Source: Diphasiastrum complanatum (taxonomy: Eukaryota > Streptophyta > Lycopodiopsida > Lycopodiales > Lycopodiaceae). Taken from it: a stretch of DNA of 64,000 nt. The stretch's first letter is position 1, and every line of letters starts with the position of its first letter. Positions 36,267 through 49,218 of the stretch are shown in pieces. The position numbers and the translations under genes were made by a program. Where the stretch lies: assembly GCA_029204225.1 (NCBI GenBank), contig CM055107.1, forward strand, positions 9,607,472 to 9,671,471, given 5' to 3'. The notes beneath the pieces were generated by a model. The model was not told the origin of the DNA. It searched no databases and was given only the letters and a program-made list of their open reading frames with translations.

Positions 36267-36840
36267 TTCTCTACTATACCTTCTCTTCACCTTTAAAGCC
36301 CACAAAGATTCATTTAGATGGTTTACCAATGCTCACGATTGCTGCTTTACCAAGCTTGCCAAATTTCTCACAGGAGCTCTTGGTATGTTGACACCATTCC
36401 TCATGGAAGGTGCAGGCCTTAAGGCAAATACATACAAGAGTATCCTAAGAGCAGGTACGATTTTACATTGGCAATGTGAGTCATCTATGGATTTCTATCT
36501 AAATCTACCATCTTTGATTACCAATATATGGGTTGCAGATATCTCAAAATGTTACGAGTATGCCTTCAAATATTCCAAACATGATCTTATCTATTATAAA
36601 TGGAATCACATACGCAAAGTTTTCAAATGGTCATGGGATAAAAACCAATCACAAGAATGGCACACTCTTGATGTAAATCTACTTCATCAATGGAACGATC
36701 TCCTGATTGATAATTGTATTGTCAGACTAGGGAACAATATCTGGAGACAAGTACGTGGTATTCCTATGGGTTTTTCTTGTTTTCCTACTTGGTGTAGTGG
36801 ACAGACGTATTGCCTCTCCAAATATACAAGGTCCTTTTAA
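36256..36840 (+). pseudogene. Penelope-like reverse transcriptase core, truncated
   Basis: This frame is clearly an RT but not of copia, gypsy or the LINE type seen here. Residues 14-18 (KAHKD) fit the K-x-HK motif of Penelope-like RTs. VADISKCYE (93-101) carries the motif A aspartate. RQVRGIPMGFS (164-174) is the G-x-PMG motif B' region. Immediately after FPTWC (~176-180) the frame runs into the second 224-bp repeat, so the YxDD catalytic motif and the thumb are missing. No endonuclease domain is seen. The frame overlaps the preceding 141-codon frame, indicating one frameshift. Family placement as Penelope-like is likely but not certain. Confidence 0.6.
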
Positions 36841-37021
36841 CATTCTACTCTTGCATAAGAAGGAGTTTTTGATTCTTAACTAAGTAGTTTTCCCACTTAA
36901 AATTCAAAAAATACTTTATAGGACTTTTTAAAGCTTAAATCCTAAATTGGAAAATTAACTTTCCCTCTCCCACTCATACTTTCCAGGAAACCACTCAACT
37001 TGACACTATAAGAACATACAA
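36800..37021. repeat. 222-bp direct repeat, right copy
   Basis: Copy of 35458-35681 with scattered substitutions and small gaps. It cuts the RT frame right after the PMGFS motif and supplies its last ~14 codons and stop. Confidence 0.8.
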
Positions 37022-38694
37022 CTTACTTTCTCTTTCATTCTTTGTGAATTTATCAAGTGAATCTTAAGCATGAAACCCAGCAATGGGCAGATTGCCTCAT
37101 CAACAAAAAAAAATACTTTGAAATCACACTTACTGTCCAACAATGGACAAATCATCTTTTCATAATACTTTTATGATTCTTAGGCTTGCAGTCTAGCGAT
37201 GGACAGATAGCATGAACACTTTTGTCTCATGTGCTTTTATTGAGCTCTACCTAGATTCTATAATTCGAGGCACATAAATTAAATGTGTGGTCAGCTTAAA
37301 CTTCAACCATATTGTTTGTCGCATTCATTGTATGTAAGCATCTTTTACAATGAATAACACAAAGCACTTCCATTGAGTTTAGTTGTTAAATTGCCTTCTA
37401 AGGATGGCATTTGGCATTTGGCAAGCCATGATGAAATGGAACACTAAGGTAGTCTTGAGTCTAAAATCTATATGGTGGTGCTTGGACATTATTTAGATTT
37501 GACTAGGTAAGTTTTGTCAATGCCATTTTGAAGTGCAAATAAAATCCATGTGAGTAAAGGTTATGACACTTTTCAAGAATTTTACAAATGAGATTAAAAA
37601 TATGAATGCAAGCGTGCCTATCAAGTGACGTTGCCCCAAATCCCAATTAGTAGACCTAGTCCTTCTTCATTTAGAGCAATGAATAAATTGGCCCTTGGTG
37701 ATCTTAGTGAGGGAGGATATTGCGCCTTGAGATTGGAGAGATATTCATGCCCCCAAAGCTTCAAAGGGAACTACACAGAGTTCTATGCCTGATAAAAAAA
37801 CCTTTCATGTCCCATAATGTGTGTCAATGGAAAGAACAAAAATTATATGCTGTCTTATGGTGGGCCTCCAAAGGGCCCATCCAAATGTGCATTGGAACTC
37901 TATTTTCTTGCAATTGGTTGGTGAGAAGTTCATTGGGGTTGTCCTTTTGGAAGTAGCAAATGGATTTTGGAAGTATTTAAAATATGGGGGGCATGAAGGG
38001 AGAGTTGCACTAATTGTCTAGCATCACCAAAACTCCTCCATGAATTAGCATATTTCTAAAGTTTACTAATGATGTTGGCAAGTCCCATCCTCATCCAACA
38101 ATTGAGAAGGCTTTGAATATGCCATTGCGATATATCCAAAATCATAGATTATTCTCAATCATTGGATAAGGGTGCAATCTTTGCTACACCATCAATCAGA
38201 GGTCAATAATATACTAGTAAATGTTGCCAATGTAGCAAATTGCATGTCCCTACCTATTTGCCCTTCTTTGAGAACCCTTTTTTTAAAATTCTACGTCAAG
38301 TTAGAAAGGTTTTTATTTGCATTTTGTGTTGAAGGGTAAAACCCACTTACCCTTATTAATTTGCTTTAACTTGTGAGGCTAGGATTTGGGTAGTGCACTT
38401 CAACTTGATGTTTGAAGTGTGTTGAGATTCAGGCTTGAAGCTTGAGCAATTTAATGTTCAAACTTCAATTTATTCACCCTTACATGCTTCAAACTTCATA
38501 TTAACATGTTTTACCAACTTCAATGATTGTCATCCTTCACCACGCGTGGACACTTTGCTCTAGACTTTGAATAGGCCCGAAAATTTTGAGGAAATATGAC
38601 ATTTGAAGGACAAGATTTAAATTGTCTTGCCCTAGATTATTCTTGTGAAGGACAAGGGTACCCTTTAATCCATAGGACGTTGCTTGCACCCTCA
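37022..38694. other. No gene recognised
   Basis: AT-rich sequence between the Penelope-like region and copia element A. 37060-37210 repeats AGCAATGGGCAGAT-like words (AGCAATGGGCAG, ACAATGGACAAAT, AGCGATGGACAGAT) about 60-70 bp apart. The frames at 37720-38021 show no motif. Confidence 0.4.
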
Positions 38695-39104
38695 TGTTAG
38701 AAATGGTGAACTCCTGCAACTTTGTTGCAGCACGAACAGAAGCAAAGGTCGAACGAGAACAATTTGCGACAATCAACGTGCCTTGACTCGAAGCACGAAC
38801 GATTCGCGAATCATTCGTGAATCGTAAACATACCTCCAAGACCGCAAACCGCAAAGGGATGCAGGATCGTAAGAAGCCGTAAAGCAACGCAAAACGAAAA
38901 GAACGAAAGAAAACAAAGGAAACAAAACAAACAAAGGGAAATATTTCGCACTACCAGCTGGCAGCTCAACGGGCTTGGAGTCGTAGACTTCACGCCCAAG
39001 TGAAACGAGTGGTAATGACAGAGACTAATTGATTAGTTGATTAGCGTTAACTAGTCTTGTGATTTCTGTGTTTAAGAGATCTTGTAAACTCCACATTGTG
39101 GAGG

Positions 39105-39110
39105 TATAAA
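39105..39110 (+). promoter_or_regulatory. TATA box in element A 5' LTR
   Basis: TATAAA within GGAGGTATAAACTATCC, conserved in the 3' LTR at 44085-44090, so the transcript start is probably near 39135. Confidence 0.55.
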
Positions 39111-39143
39111 CTATCCTCTCTGGATCAAAATAAGATATAGGAT

Positions 39144-39283
<140 letters not shown>

Positions 39284-39613
39284 GAAAGAAAATACTAGAA
39301 ACAATAGATCTGTGCATGAAAGTCTGCTAACGAGCAGAACACAGTGAAAGAGCAGAGTGTCATTCCGCCAACGTGCGAGACACTGATGATCTCGCTCTAA
39401 AATTAAACTGATAGTACAGTTGCTCTATTTTTGTGCATCTCCTTGTCTTGTGCTGTCTGTCTTGATTGCTAGAATAGAATGTGTTCTGTGATGTGTAGTC
39501 GAGTGTCTAGGATCCTGTGAAGCTTCCGCGCAAAAGAAATTTCAAAGACACAAAATCGTTCGCGAATACGAAAAAGAAAACAAAGAAAAAGAAAGAGTTT
39601 CGCTTTCGCGACA

Positions 39614-39625
39614 TGGTATCAGAGC
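39614..39625 (+). other. Primer-binding site of element A
   Basis: TGGTATCAGAGC directly follows the 5' LTR. Confidence 0.9.
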
Positions 39626-39678
39626 TCGCAGGTTATCACTACTGATATCCCAACAGTGATTCTTCCAAACAACACAAT

Positions 39679-42600
39679 ATGGCTAGAACAATCCAAACAA
39701 GAGTGGCAATCAGTCTTGATGGCACAAATTACAGAATCTGGAAATTCAAAATCAAAATACTTCTGAAGGGCAAAGGCATCTGGTCGGTGACCGAACTCTC
39801 AGAGGTGTAGCCTCTAGAGGGAGACTCGAGGAGAGCTGAATGGATCAGAAAAGATGAGCGCGCAATGGCGATCATTGTTTCGTCCATAAATGAAGAACTA
39901 CTCATGCAGATCGAAGACTACGAAAGCAGCCATGCAGTGTGAGAAAGATTAAAACAGAAGTATGAAGTGATGACTGCAGCTTCAGTCATACACCTTCACA
40001 ATTAGCTGCAATCCATACGATGGGATGGCAACCAGTTGGATCAGCACGTTGAGAAGATCAAAATGATCTTCGCTCAGCTCCCTGCATCAGGATAGGAGCA
40101 CCAGGTCCCAACACCACAGTAGCTGATGTACTTCATGAAATCTCTACCAACATCTTATCAGCCACTTAGAATGCTCATACTGAGTCTACCAAATATGACA
40201 TTCGACAAAGCAGTCAGTCTTGTCGCTGATGAGAGACTGATGAGAGACAAAGGAGAGGGAAGCAGTGATAAAGAGAAGGCTCTCTTCACGAAAGGAAAGA
40301 AGAAGAACAAAAACAAGCCAAGATTCGAGAAGACGAAGTCCTCGAATCAAAAATCTTCTTCCTGCGATCACTGCTCAAACCAGGCCATACAGACAACAAG
40401 TGTTGGTTCAATCCAGCAATACCTTGCATGCACTGCAAGAAAAAGGGGCATTCTACATCTGCAGATTCAATCCAGAAAGGAAGAACAAAGCTGAAAAGAC
40501 AAATGTTGTAGAGTCATCCAAGGATGCAGACATAAGTGACAAAGCTTTCACGATACTCAATGAAGTTTCAACTAGCTACACTAAACACGACTACGATGTA
40601 GTCATTGATTCAGGAGCAACTACAATGTAGTCATTGATTTAGGATCGACTTTCGCGAACTCGAAAACGACAGAGCGGTGATTCTAGGTGATGGGAGCAGA
40701 CACGATGTCAAAGGCATCGGCGCTCTACAGCTGTGAACACTATTAGGCCAAGCAGAGCTACGAGAAGCACTTTATGTGCCCTCACTCAAAATAGATCTGC
40801 TATCTGTCTCCAAGATGGCAAACCTTGGCATTCGGGTTTTGTTCGATGGCAACACATGCCGCATGATCGAGAAGACGACAAACAAGTTGTTGATGGTCGG
40901 ATGCAGAGAAGGAAACTTCTACCATGCCAAGATAGTCAGCAACTCTGATAGCATATTAAATGCATCAAAAAATGAAGATAAGCTCTGGCATAGGATAATC
41001 TATCATCTGAACATGCGAAGCTTGTATGACATGAGCAGAAAAGACATAGTCACAGGTCTCAAGATTTCAAGGCCCGAAACTGAGTTCTGCGAAGCTTGTC
41101 AGAAAGGCAAGCAACATCGAATCCATTCACACATGAGGGAAGAAGAGCCAAGGAAGTTCTTGAGCTCGTCCACTCTGATGTCTGTAGACCAATGAAGATG
41201 GATTCGCTCTCAGGTTTGAGATACTTTTTGACGTTCATAGACGATTACAGCCGAATGACCACGATCTACTACTTGAAGAAGAAATCCAAATATTTGATTC
41301 CTTCAAGAATTTGTGGCATTCGCAAGTGACACACCTCGAAAAGGATACAGATCCTTAGATCTGACAATGGAGGTGAATAGAAAAGCACAGAACTCTCGAG
41401 ATTCTACGAAGAACAAGGGATCGAACACCAGTTCACTCCTGCATACACACCAGAATACAATGGTGTTGCAGAAAGAAGAAACAGAATGCTAGTCGAAGGA
41501 GCCATATGCATGATGGCACAGGTCAGTTTTGGGCTGAGGCAATAGCTGTAGTTGTACACCTGCAAAACAGATCTACAACAACATCATTGGAAAACAAAAC
41601 ACCATACAAAATGTGGACAGACAAAAAGCCTGATCTATCATACGTACGAGTGTTTGGATGTGCAGCATACGAGCACATTCCAAAAGAAAAAAGAAGCAAG
41701 CTCGATGACAAATCTACGCAAACAATCATGGTTGGATACTCGAACGAAACACACGTGTACAGGCTCTACAACCCAACAACGAAGAAGGTTGTTTCGAGTA
41801 GAGATGTGAAGTTCGATGAGTCCACATTCCCTGGACTGAAAGACAAAAGAGGCCATGAGATCTTCACACTACTGCCTATTCAAGAGGGAGATCGAGGATA
41901 GTCATCAAATCAGAATGTAGAGCCACAGACTCCAGAACAGCAGGAAGCAGATGATCGACTCCACGAACAAAAAACGTTCGAGCAATGACAAAACGAACCT
42001 CGAAGGTCAACAAGACAAAGAAGACCTCCAGACCGTTACTCTGACAATCTTCAGTGGAGCGAAGACACACAGTTCGAGTATTGCAGCTTCACTGAAGAGC
42101 CAGCAACATATCAAGAAGCTATCCAGAGTCTAGAGGGAGAATTTTCGAAGCAGGCAATGTTAGAGGAGATCGAGTCGATGAGGCGAAACGAGGCATGGAC
42201 ATTAGAGCCACTGCCAAAAAGCAAAAAAGTAGTTGACTGCAAGTGGGTGTATAAGAAAAAGATGAAATTAGATGGCACCATTGGCCGCTAAAAAGCAAGG
42301 CTTGTCGCGAAAGGCTACACACAGAGATATGGTGTTGATTATTTTGACACATATTCGCCCATGGTCAAGATGACAAGCATAAGGCTACTCCTTGCATACG
42401 CCACACAGCACAATCTAGAAATTCACCAGATTGATGTGAAAACAGTCTTCCTCTATGGAGGAAATCTTCATGAAGCAGTTTGAAGGCTATGAAGACCCCG
42501 ACAATCGACAATATGTCTGTCGGTTGTAGAGATGCATCTATGGTCTAAAACAGGCATCACGAGCCTGGTATAAAAAGGTTGATGGTCTTCTGAAGTCTCT

Positions 42601-43662
42601 AGACTTTGATCCTACTCAACCAGACTGCAATATCTACATCAAACGAGTAGGAAAAGATTTTGTGATACTGACCATTTTCGTGGATGATTCGCTAATGATA
42701 GAAAATTCCTTGATGCTGATAAAAGACACGAAGAGTCGGATTTTTGAAAGCTACGAAATCACAGATCTTGGAGAAGCAACAAAATGTCTCGGGATGGAGA
42801 TTAATAGAGATCAAACAAAGGGTGAAATGCACTTGAGTCAGTCAGAATATGCTAGAAAAGTGTTAAGGCAGTACCACATGATGGACTGCAAAGAGAAGGC
42901 CATACCAATGATAGCTTGAGCCAAGCTCACAAAGCAGGATTGCCCAAAAATGGAAGAGGAAGAACAGAAGATGGCAGGTATACCCTATCAAAACTTAATC
43001 GGTAGTCTGATGTACCTTACAATTTGTACCAGACCCGATCTAGCTTTCTCTGTTTACGCCTTGATCCAATTCTCTTCCAATCCTGGCCTGGCACATTGAC
43101 AAATGGCAAAACGAATCCTACAGTATCTGAAGGGTACCCAGAATATGGGATTAGCCTACAGGGTTGAGAATGAAGAAAAAGGATTCGAGTTGTACCACTA
43201 CAGTGATGCAAGCTGGGCAAGCTGCAAAGATGACAGCTAGTCCATTACTGGAGGATGTACAATAGCGTGAGGAGCTACAATCAGCTGGATATGCAAAAAG
43301 CAAACCTTGGTGGCTCAATCCTCTTGCAAAGCTGAATATGTCGTATCTTCAAAGGTGGCAAATGAGGTAATGTGGCTATAGATGATGCTGGAGGCAATCG
43401 GGATACCACAAGAAGGGCAAGCACGATGATGATGGACTCTCAGAGTGCCATCTATTTGTCCCAGGATCATGTCTTCCACTCAAAGACAAAACACATACCT
43501 CTGAAGTACCATCACATTCGATATTTAATCTCGAAAGGAGAGCTCCAGGTCCAGTATATAAAATCTGAATACATGATTGCATATCTGCTCACGAAACCAC
43601 TCAACAAGCCACTCTTTGCCAAGCAAAGAAAGGCAATTGGATTAAACATACAAAGCAGCAAG
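39679..43662 (+). pseudogene. Ty1-copia Gag-Pol of element A (degenerate)
   Basis: Domains in order: Gag from MARTIQTRVAISLDGTNYRI (39679); protease VIDSGATTM (~40600); pre-integrase and integrase with LWHRIIYHLNMRSL, CEACQKGKQHR, FLTFIDDYSRM and an LRSDNGGE-stop; integrase tail QFWAEAIAVVVHLQ; RT with [27 protein letters not shown] and FVDDSL in place of the usual YVDD; RNase H with SCKAEYV and MMDSQSAIYL. The zinc-knuckle region is broken. More than ten in-frame stops and several frameshifts are present, so it cannot make a polyprotein. Many stops are readable as single C-to-T or G-to-A changes of Gln or Trp codons. The complete structure with LTRs, PBS, PPT and target duplication makes it the best-preserved element here. 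Confidence 0.9.
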
Positions 43663-43666
43663 GTTC

Positions 43667-43675
43667 AAGAGAGAG
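43667..43675 (+). other. Polypurine tract of element A
   Basis: AAGAGAGAG just before the 3' LTR. Confidence 0.7.
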
Positions 43676-44490
43676 TGTCAGAAATGGTGAACTCTTGCAA
43701 CTTTGCCATAGCACGAACATGAAGCGAAGGTCGAACGAGAACAATTTGTGATAGTCAACGTGCCTTGACTCAAAGCACGAACGATTTGCGAATCATTCGT
43801 GAATCGTAAACATACCTCCAAGACCGCAAACCCGAAAGGGACGCAGGACCGTAAGAAGCCGTAAAGCAATGCAAAACGAAAAGAATGCAAGAAAACGAAG
43901 AAAACGAAACACGAAAAAAATTTTTTTGCGCTGCCAGCTGGCAGCTCAACGGGCTTGGAGTCATAGACTTCACGCCCAACTGAAACGAGTGGTAACGATG
44001 GAGACTAACTGACTAGTTGATTAGCATTAACTAGTCTTGTGATTTCTGTATTTAAGCCATCTTGTAAACTCCACACTGTGGAGGTATAAACTATCCTCTC
44101 TAGATCAAAATAAGATATAGGATCTTTAAGAGACAGAGAAAGAGACATAGCGAGTAGAGAAGAAAGAAAATACTAGAAACAATAGAGCTGTGCATGAAAG
44201 TCTACCAACAAGCAGAACACAATGAAAGAGTAGAGTGTCATTCCGCCAACGAGCGAGACACTGACGATCTCGCTCTAAAATTAAGCTGACAATATAGTCT
44301 CTCTATTTTTGTGCATCTCCTTGTCTTGTGATGTCTGTCTTGATTGCTAGAATAGAATGTGTTCTGTGATGTGTAGTCAAGTGTCTAGGATCCTGTGAAC
44401 CTTCCGTGCAAAAGAAATTTCAAAGACACAAAATCGTTCGCGAATACGAAAAAGAAAACAAAGAAAAAGAAAGATTTCGCTTTTGCGACA
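43676..44490 (+). mobile_element. 3' LTR of copia element A
   Basis: 815 bp, begins TGTCAGAAATGG and ends TTTTGCGACA, followed by CCTCA that matches the bases left of the 5' LTR. Outside the GA tract the two LTRs align throughout with scattered substitutions. TATA at 44085-44090. Confidence 0.9.
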
Positions 44491-44495
44491 CCTCA

Positions 44496-46594
44496 ATCAC
44501 AATTATAAATAGACTCGAGAGCAACACAATTTGGGAATAGATTGGTGAATGGTGCTCCTTCCATATCTTCAGCATGCACCAATGCACCCTCAATAATTGA
44601 GCCTCACTCTAGGTGACAAATTAACCAAAATTAGGTGTGGACTAGTGAGTGTTCCACCTCCTGGGCCTGCACCCCCCATTCACAATTAAGAGTAGACTTG
44701 AGACTACTCTTGCTCCACCCTTATGTGGGTGGGCGACTCCATTATTAAGTCTGGGCCTTGAATATAGTCTCCTCCTTGGAGATGTCCACCACTACCCATG
44801 ACTCTTCATGAGGTATGAGTGGGGTCCCATCCCCCATGCTTCCAAAATTTTGATGCTGCATTCTAAACTCCAGTTTCCATGAAGGGCGGATAGGTAGGCG
44901 GTAGGCTAGTCTACTAGGCCAAGCCAACAGCACATGGCCCAATTACATTTTGGATAGAGTCTAGATTCTAGAGCTTTTTTGGACTTCTTTTTTAGAATCT
45001 GTATTCTTTCTTTAGACTTTGATTCAAAAAATGAGTATTTTATAGAGCAGTGCACTACGATTTGTGAGGCAATTTGAATTTTGGGGCATGACACCTCTTC
45101 AGTGAATGATAAAAAACACCAATTTCCCTTACACCTTTTTTTTTAATATCTAGACTTTTATACCAAATCACACTAAAATAATTAGCAACGCCTTTCTTTG
45201 CAAATACTACTATGTTATTAAAAAAAATTAGTGTATATTAATATTTTTCAAAGTCTAGAAGACTATTTAAATTTGAAGACGGAATTGAAAATTAGATAAA
45301 AAGTAAAAAGGAGAATCCATTGTTGCATTCTTATTGTCTTATTTCATCTTGACATGTACATTTTGATGTATATCTATTCAAACTTTTTTATTATTTTATG
45401 AATTTATCAACTTACTTCATCTTGACTTTTTTGTATAGCATGGTCTATGTACATTTTCCCACGTTTTCCTTGGAGGTTGATGGGTTTGGCTCTTTGAGTG
45501 TCATTTTTTTGAATCTTTTCAATAGATTATCATACACTATATAGTTTTCAATTGTGGATAACCTCAGCCTTGCAAGTTGTGTGCATTAATTCACAATCCA
45601 TATCTAGATTCTACTTATACCTTCAATTGGGTGGATCATATTTTGCACCTTGAGTGAGCTAGGGCCCACCACCATGGAACAAAGTTGAAATCTATGATGA
45701 AAATATCATGATGACATCTCACTAACTCTTTCCACTCTTGGATGGCAAAGAGGTCCCAACTTCCTCATTTGTTGACATCAAAATAGCCTCCTCCACAAGC
45801 TCGAACTAATTGCAATGTGCCACTAAGAGTCAACTTCATATGTTCACAATTTGCTTTTTAGTTTATTTAAGCTTTCAAGGCTTCAAGCTTGTCCTTTTGA
45901 AGATATTTTCTAAATCCCCCAACTCAAAAATCCTATTGATAAAATCCTCAATATCTAAATCTTGTTCATCCTAAATAGCTATAGGCCTCACAAAATCATC
46001 ATAGAAAATCAAGTTATGTTTGAAAGTTAAAGACCTACCATATCATAACTAAAATATGCAAACTCTATATGTCAACTATTTGAGACCTCACCTTGCTCCA
46101 CCTAAAAATTCTAGGCTAGTGAAGCATGTTATACGTTTCTAAATCAGTCTTGTATTGACTACAAGTGACTTTTACCAAGTATTGTGTAAAACTTGGGTGC
46201 GTGCAAGATAAGATTTTGTAATGTTAAATTGAATCATCATAATGAGCTAATAATTTATATCTATTCTAAAATGTAATGTTCAAAATCTTCTAAGTATTCT
46301 GTGAGACAGAGAATTTTAGCTACATAATTCCACATCCTTGAACTTTTTTAAAAAATTAAATTTTGAAAGGAAAAAAAAAACCAATTCCAATCTCACACAC
46401 ATAGCGTTTTCAGATGGCAATTGCCCTGGAAGCTGACTTTGAAAAGATTTTAAGGCTTGCAGTGAAACTCTTTGTTGAGTCTCTCCATCTGTTGTTGATG
46501 TTGTTGATTCATCAACTCAAATTGAGATTTTCGGACTTGGTCAGAATTTCGAGGCTCACTAGGACGATTATCAGGGTAAACACAATGAGCTCTT
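44496..46594. other. No gene recognised
   Basis: AT-rich, short frames only, no motif on either strand. Separates element A from its deleted relative. Confidence 0.4.
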
Positions 46595-47324
46595 TGTCGT
46601 GAAACAATTTCGTTTCGTTGTCACGAACTATTTTGTTTCTTTTGAGATTTTCTTTTGTGCAGAAGCTTCACAAGAACCTAGACACATGACTACAAATCAC
46701 AAAATGGATTCCATTCTAGCAATCAAGACAGTGTAAGACAAAGATATGCACGAAAATAGAGCAATTAATTATCAGTTTGATTTCTAGAGCGAGATCGTCA
46801 ATGTCTCGCTCGTTGGCAGCCTGACACTCTGCTCTTTTCACTGTGTTCTGTTCGGTGGCAAACTTTCATGCACAGCTATTTTATTTTTAGTTTTTTTTTT
46901 TCCTGCTCTACTCACGCACATACTCTGTGTATGTTTTGATCTAGAAATATAGTTTTTATCTCCACTGTGTGGAGTTTACAAGATAGCTAAACAGAGAATC
47001 ACAAGAGTAGTTAATGCTAATCAACTAATCAGTTACTCTCCGTCATTGCTACCCATTTCAACTGGGTGTGAAGTCTAAGACTCCAAGCCCGTTGAGCTGC
47101 CAGCTGATAGCGCGAAAGATTCTCCTTCGTTTCTTTCATGTCTTTTCGTTTTGCGTCGCTTTGCGATTTTTGCGGTCTTGGAGGCATGTTTATGATTCGT
47201 GAATGATTCACGAATCATTTGTCCTTCGAATCAAGGGACGTTGACTTTCACGAATTGTTCTCCATTCGACCTTTGCTTCGTGTTCGTGTTGTGGCAAAGT
47301 TGTAGGAGTTCACCATTTCTGACA
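46595..47324 (-). mobile_element. LTR of a second element-A-family copy (minus strand)
   Basis: Reverse complement begins TGTCAGAAATGGTGAACTCC and ends near CACGACA, matching the LTRs of element A over most of its 730 bp. It is the 3' LTR relative to the minus-strand pol fragment at 47325-48210. It lacks the long GA run. Confidence 0.85.
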
Positions 47325-48210
47325 CTCCCTCTTGAACCTTGCAGCTTTGCATGTTCAATCCAATTGTCTTTCTTTGCTTGGCAAAGAGTAGCTTGTCGAG
47401 CGGCTTCATGAGTAGATCTGCAATCATGTCTTCTAATTTTAAGTACTGGACCTGGAGCTCTCCTTTCGAGATTAAATCTCAAATGTGATGGTACTTCAGA
47501 AGTATGTGTTTTGTCTTTGAATGGAAGACAGGATCCTAGGACAAATAAATGACACTCTGAGAGTCCATCATCATCGTGCATGGTCCTTCTTGTGGTATCT
47601 CGATTGTTCCAGCATCATCTGCAGCCACATTACCTCGTTCGCCACCTTTGAAGCTGCGACGTATTCAACTTCGCAAGAGGACTGAGCTACCAAAGTTTTC
47701 TTTTTGCATATCTAGCTGATTGCAGCTCTGCACGCTATGGTACATCCTCCAGTTATGGACTTGCTATCATCTTTGCAGCTTGCCCAGCTTGCATCACTGT
47801 AGTGGTGCAACTCGAATCCTTTTCTTTCATTTTCAGCTATGTAGGTTAGTCCAATATTTTGGGTACCCTTCAAATACTGTAGGATTCGATTTGCCATTTG
47901 TTAATGTGCCATGCCAGAATTGGAAGAGAATTGGCTTAAGACGTAAATAGAAAAAGCTAGTTCAGGTCTGGTACAAATTGTAAGGTACATCAGACTACCG
48001 ATCAAGTTTTGGTAGGGTATACCTGCCATCTTCTATTCTTCCTCTTCCGTTTTTGGGCAATCCTGCTTCGTCAGCTTGGCTCCAGCTATCATTGGTGTGG
48101 CCTTTTCTTTGCAGTCCATCATGTGATACTGCTTGAGCACCTTTCTGGCATATTTAGACTGACTCAAGTGCATTTTGCCCTTTGTTCGATCTCTTCTGAT
48201 CTCCAACCCG
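47325..48210 (-). pseudogene. Ty1-copia RT end and RNase H (element A')
   Basis: Close relative of element A on the minus strand. From right to left it reads KMHLSQSKYARKVLKQYHMM, then PYQNLIGSLMYLTICTRPEL, a stop where both copies lost the same Trp codon (TGA in A, TAA here), QMANRILQYLKGTQNIGLTY, ASWASCKDDSKSITGGCTIA and the RNase H end with tRNA-like KPLDK. Homology to RT ends at ~48210 where it is fused to protease, so integrase and most of RT have been deleted. Confidence 0.8.
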
Positions 48211-48540
48211 AATGTGAAGATGCTCCACTATCAATATACCATGAGTCATCCTTGTTGAAGGTGGAAGAGGAGAAGCTTGATGCCATAAGAGAGCCTTCTC
48301 CATCACTTGCAATATAGTTTTCTTTCTCATTGGTGATGCTGGCTTGATTGAGTTGATTCTTCTTCTTGAAGCAATTGGTGGCATAATGGCCTTTCTTGCC
48401 ACAATAAAAGCACTTGATCTTCTTCTTCTTGAGATTTGAAGTAGAAGCATGAGAGGTATCCTCCTCCTCTCCATCTTGGTCTTTAGCTTTGTCATTAGAG
48501 AAGTGATCGTGTTGCTTCTTACTCCTTGGAAGAAAAAGTA
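48211..48540 (-). pseudogene. Copia Gag tail with zinc knuckle and protease start
   Basis: The minus strand reads KCFYCGKKGHYATNCFKKKN, an intact CX2CX4HX4C knuckle, then a Ser-rich linker and DDSWYIDSGASSH, the protease catalytic motif. Within a few codons after DSGASSH the sequence switches into RT (GLEIRRD..) of element A'. The open frame usually reported across here is in a different phase and is a shadow. Confidence 0.7.
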
Positions 48541-48550
48541 GGTTGCCTCT

Positions 48551-48930
48551 AAGAAAGTTAAATTTCGTAGGCCAGCTGCTTTTCTTCCTCCTAGGGTAAT
48601 CCCTACAAAGTGACCTCGGATCGTCCTGACCACTGAATCAACATCTTCGGACTCTAATTCAGAATCAAAACCACCTTCTCCTCCTCTTGTTACTCATAAA
48701 CCTCCTCAGAAGGTTTTTTCATAGAAGGTGGAGATAACCCAAGAGGAGCTTGACAAGATAACAGGAAAATCTGTAAATATTATCTTGACATCCATTTTAA
48801 ACCCTATACATAAACTTTTTGTTAGAATCTCATATAATCCTCCATAGATTTATTTTGATTCTAAATACTATAGTAAATATGAATCTTATTTAGCCAAAAA
48901 TTGATATGCTCGACAACTATTTTGACTCTT
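48551..48930 (+). pseudogene. Coding-like fragment of unknown origin (plus strand)
   Basis: One plus-strand phase is coding-like for ~125 codons with five in-frame stops: KKVKFRRPAAFLPPRV, then a Ser/Pro-rich stretch with ESTSSDSNSESKPPSPP, then VEITQEELDKITGKSVNIIL and IYFDSKYYSKYESYLAKN. I do not recognise the family. It sits inside the minus-strand copia gag (between 48540 and 49103), so it is probably part of an insertion together with the AC repeat. Confidence 0.35.
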
Positions 48931-48952
48931 TTCTTCCAAATTCAAATAGAAG

Positions 48953-49063
<111 letters not shown>

Positions 49064-49102
49064 TTAGGTCCCAGATTGTGGAAAGAGCTTAAAGATAAAA
49101 CT

Positions 49103-49218
49103 TCAAAGAAAATCATTCATCTCTAGCAAAGACTTCATCCGCACCTTCCAAGTTGAATAATTTGTTGAGGTAAGCCTATCGTTGCCTTCCAACGTGAAGC
49201 CACTTGAGGTTGCCATGT
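49103..49218 (-). pseudogene. N-terminus of a copia Gag
   Basis: The minus strand reads MATSSGFTLEGNDRLTSTNY then STWKVRMKSLLEMNDFL. This matches the conserved start of copia Gag (L.G.NY..WK.RM...L). It is likely the beginning of the Gag whose knuckle lies at 48211-48540, split by the intervening ~560 bp. No PBS or LTR was found to its right. Confidence 0.65.
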
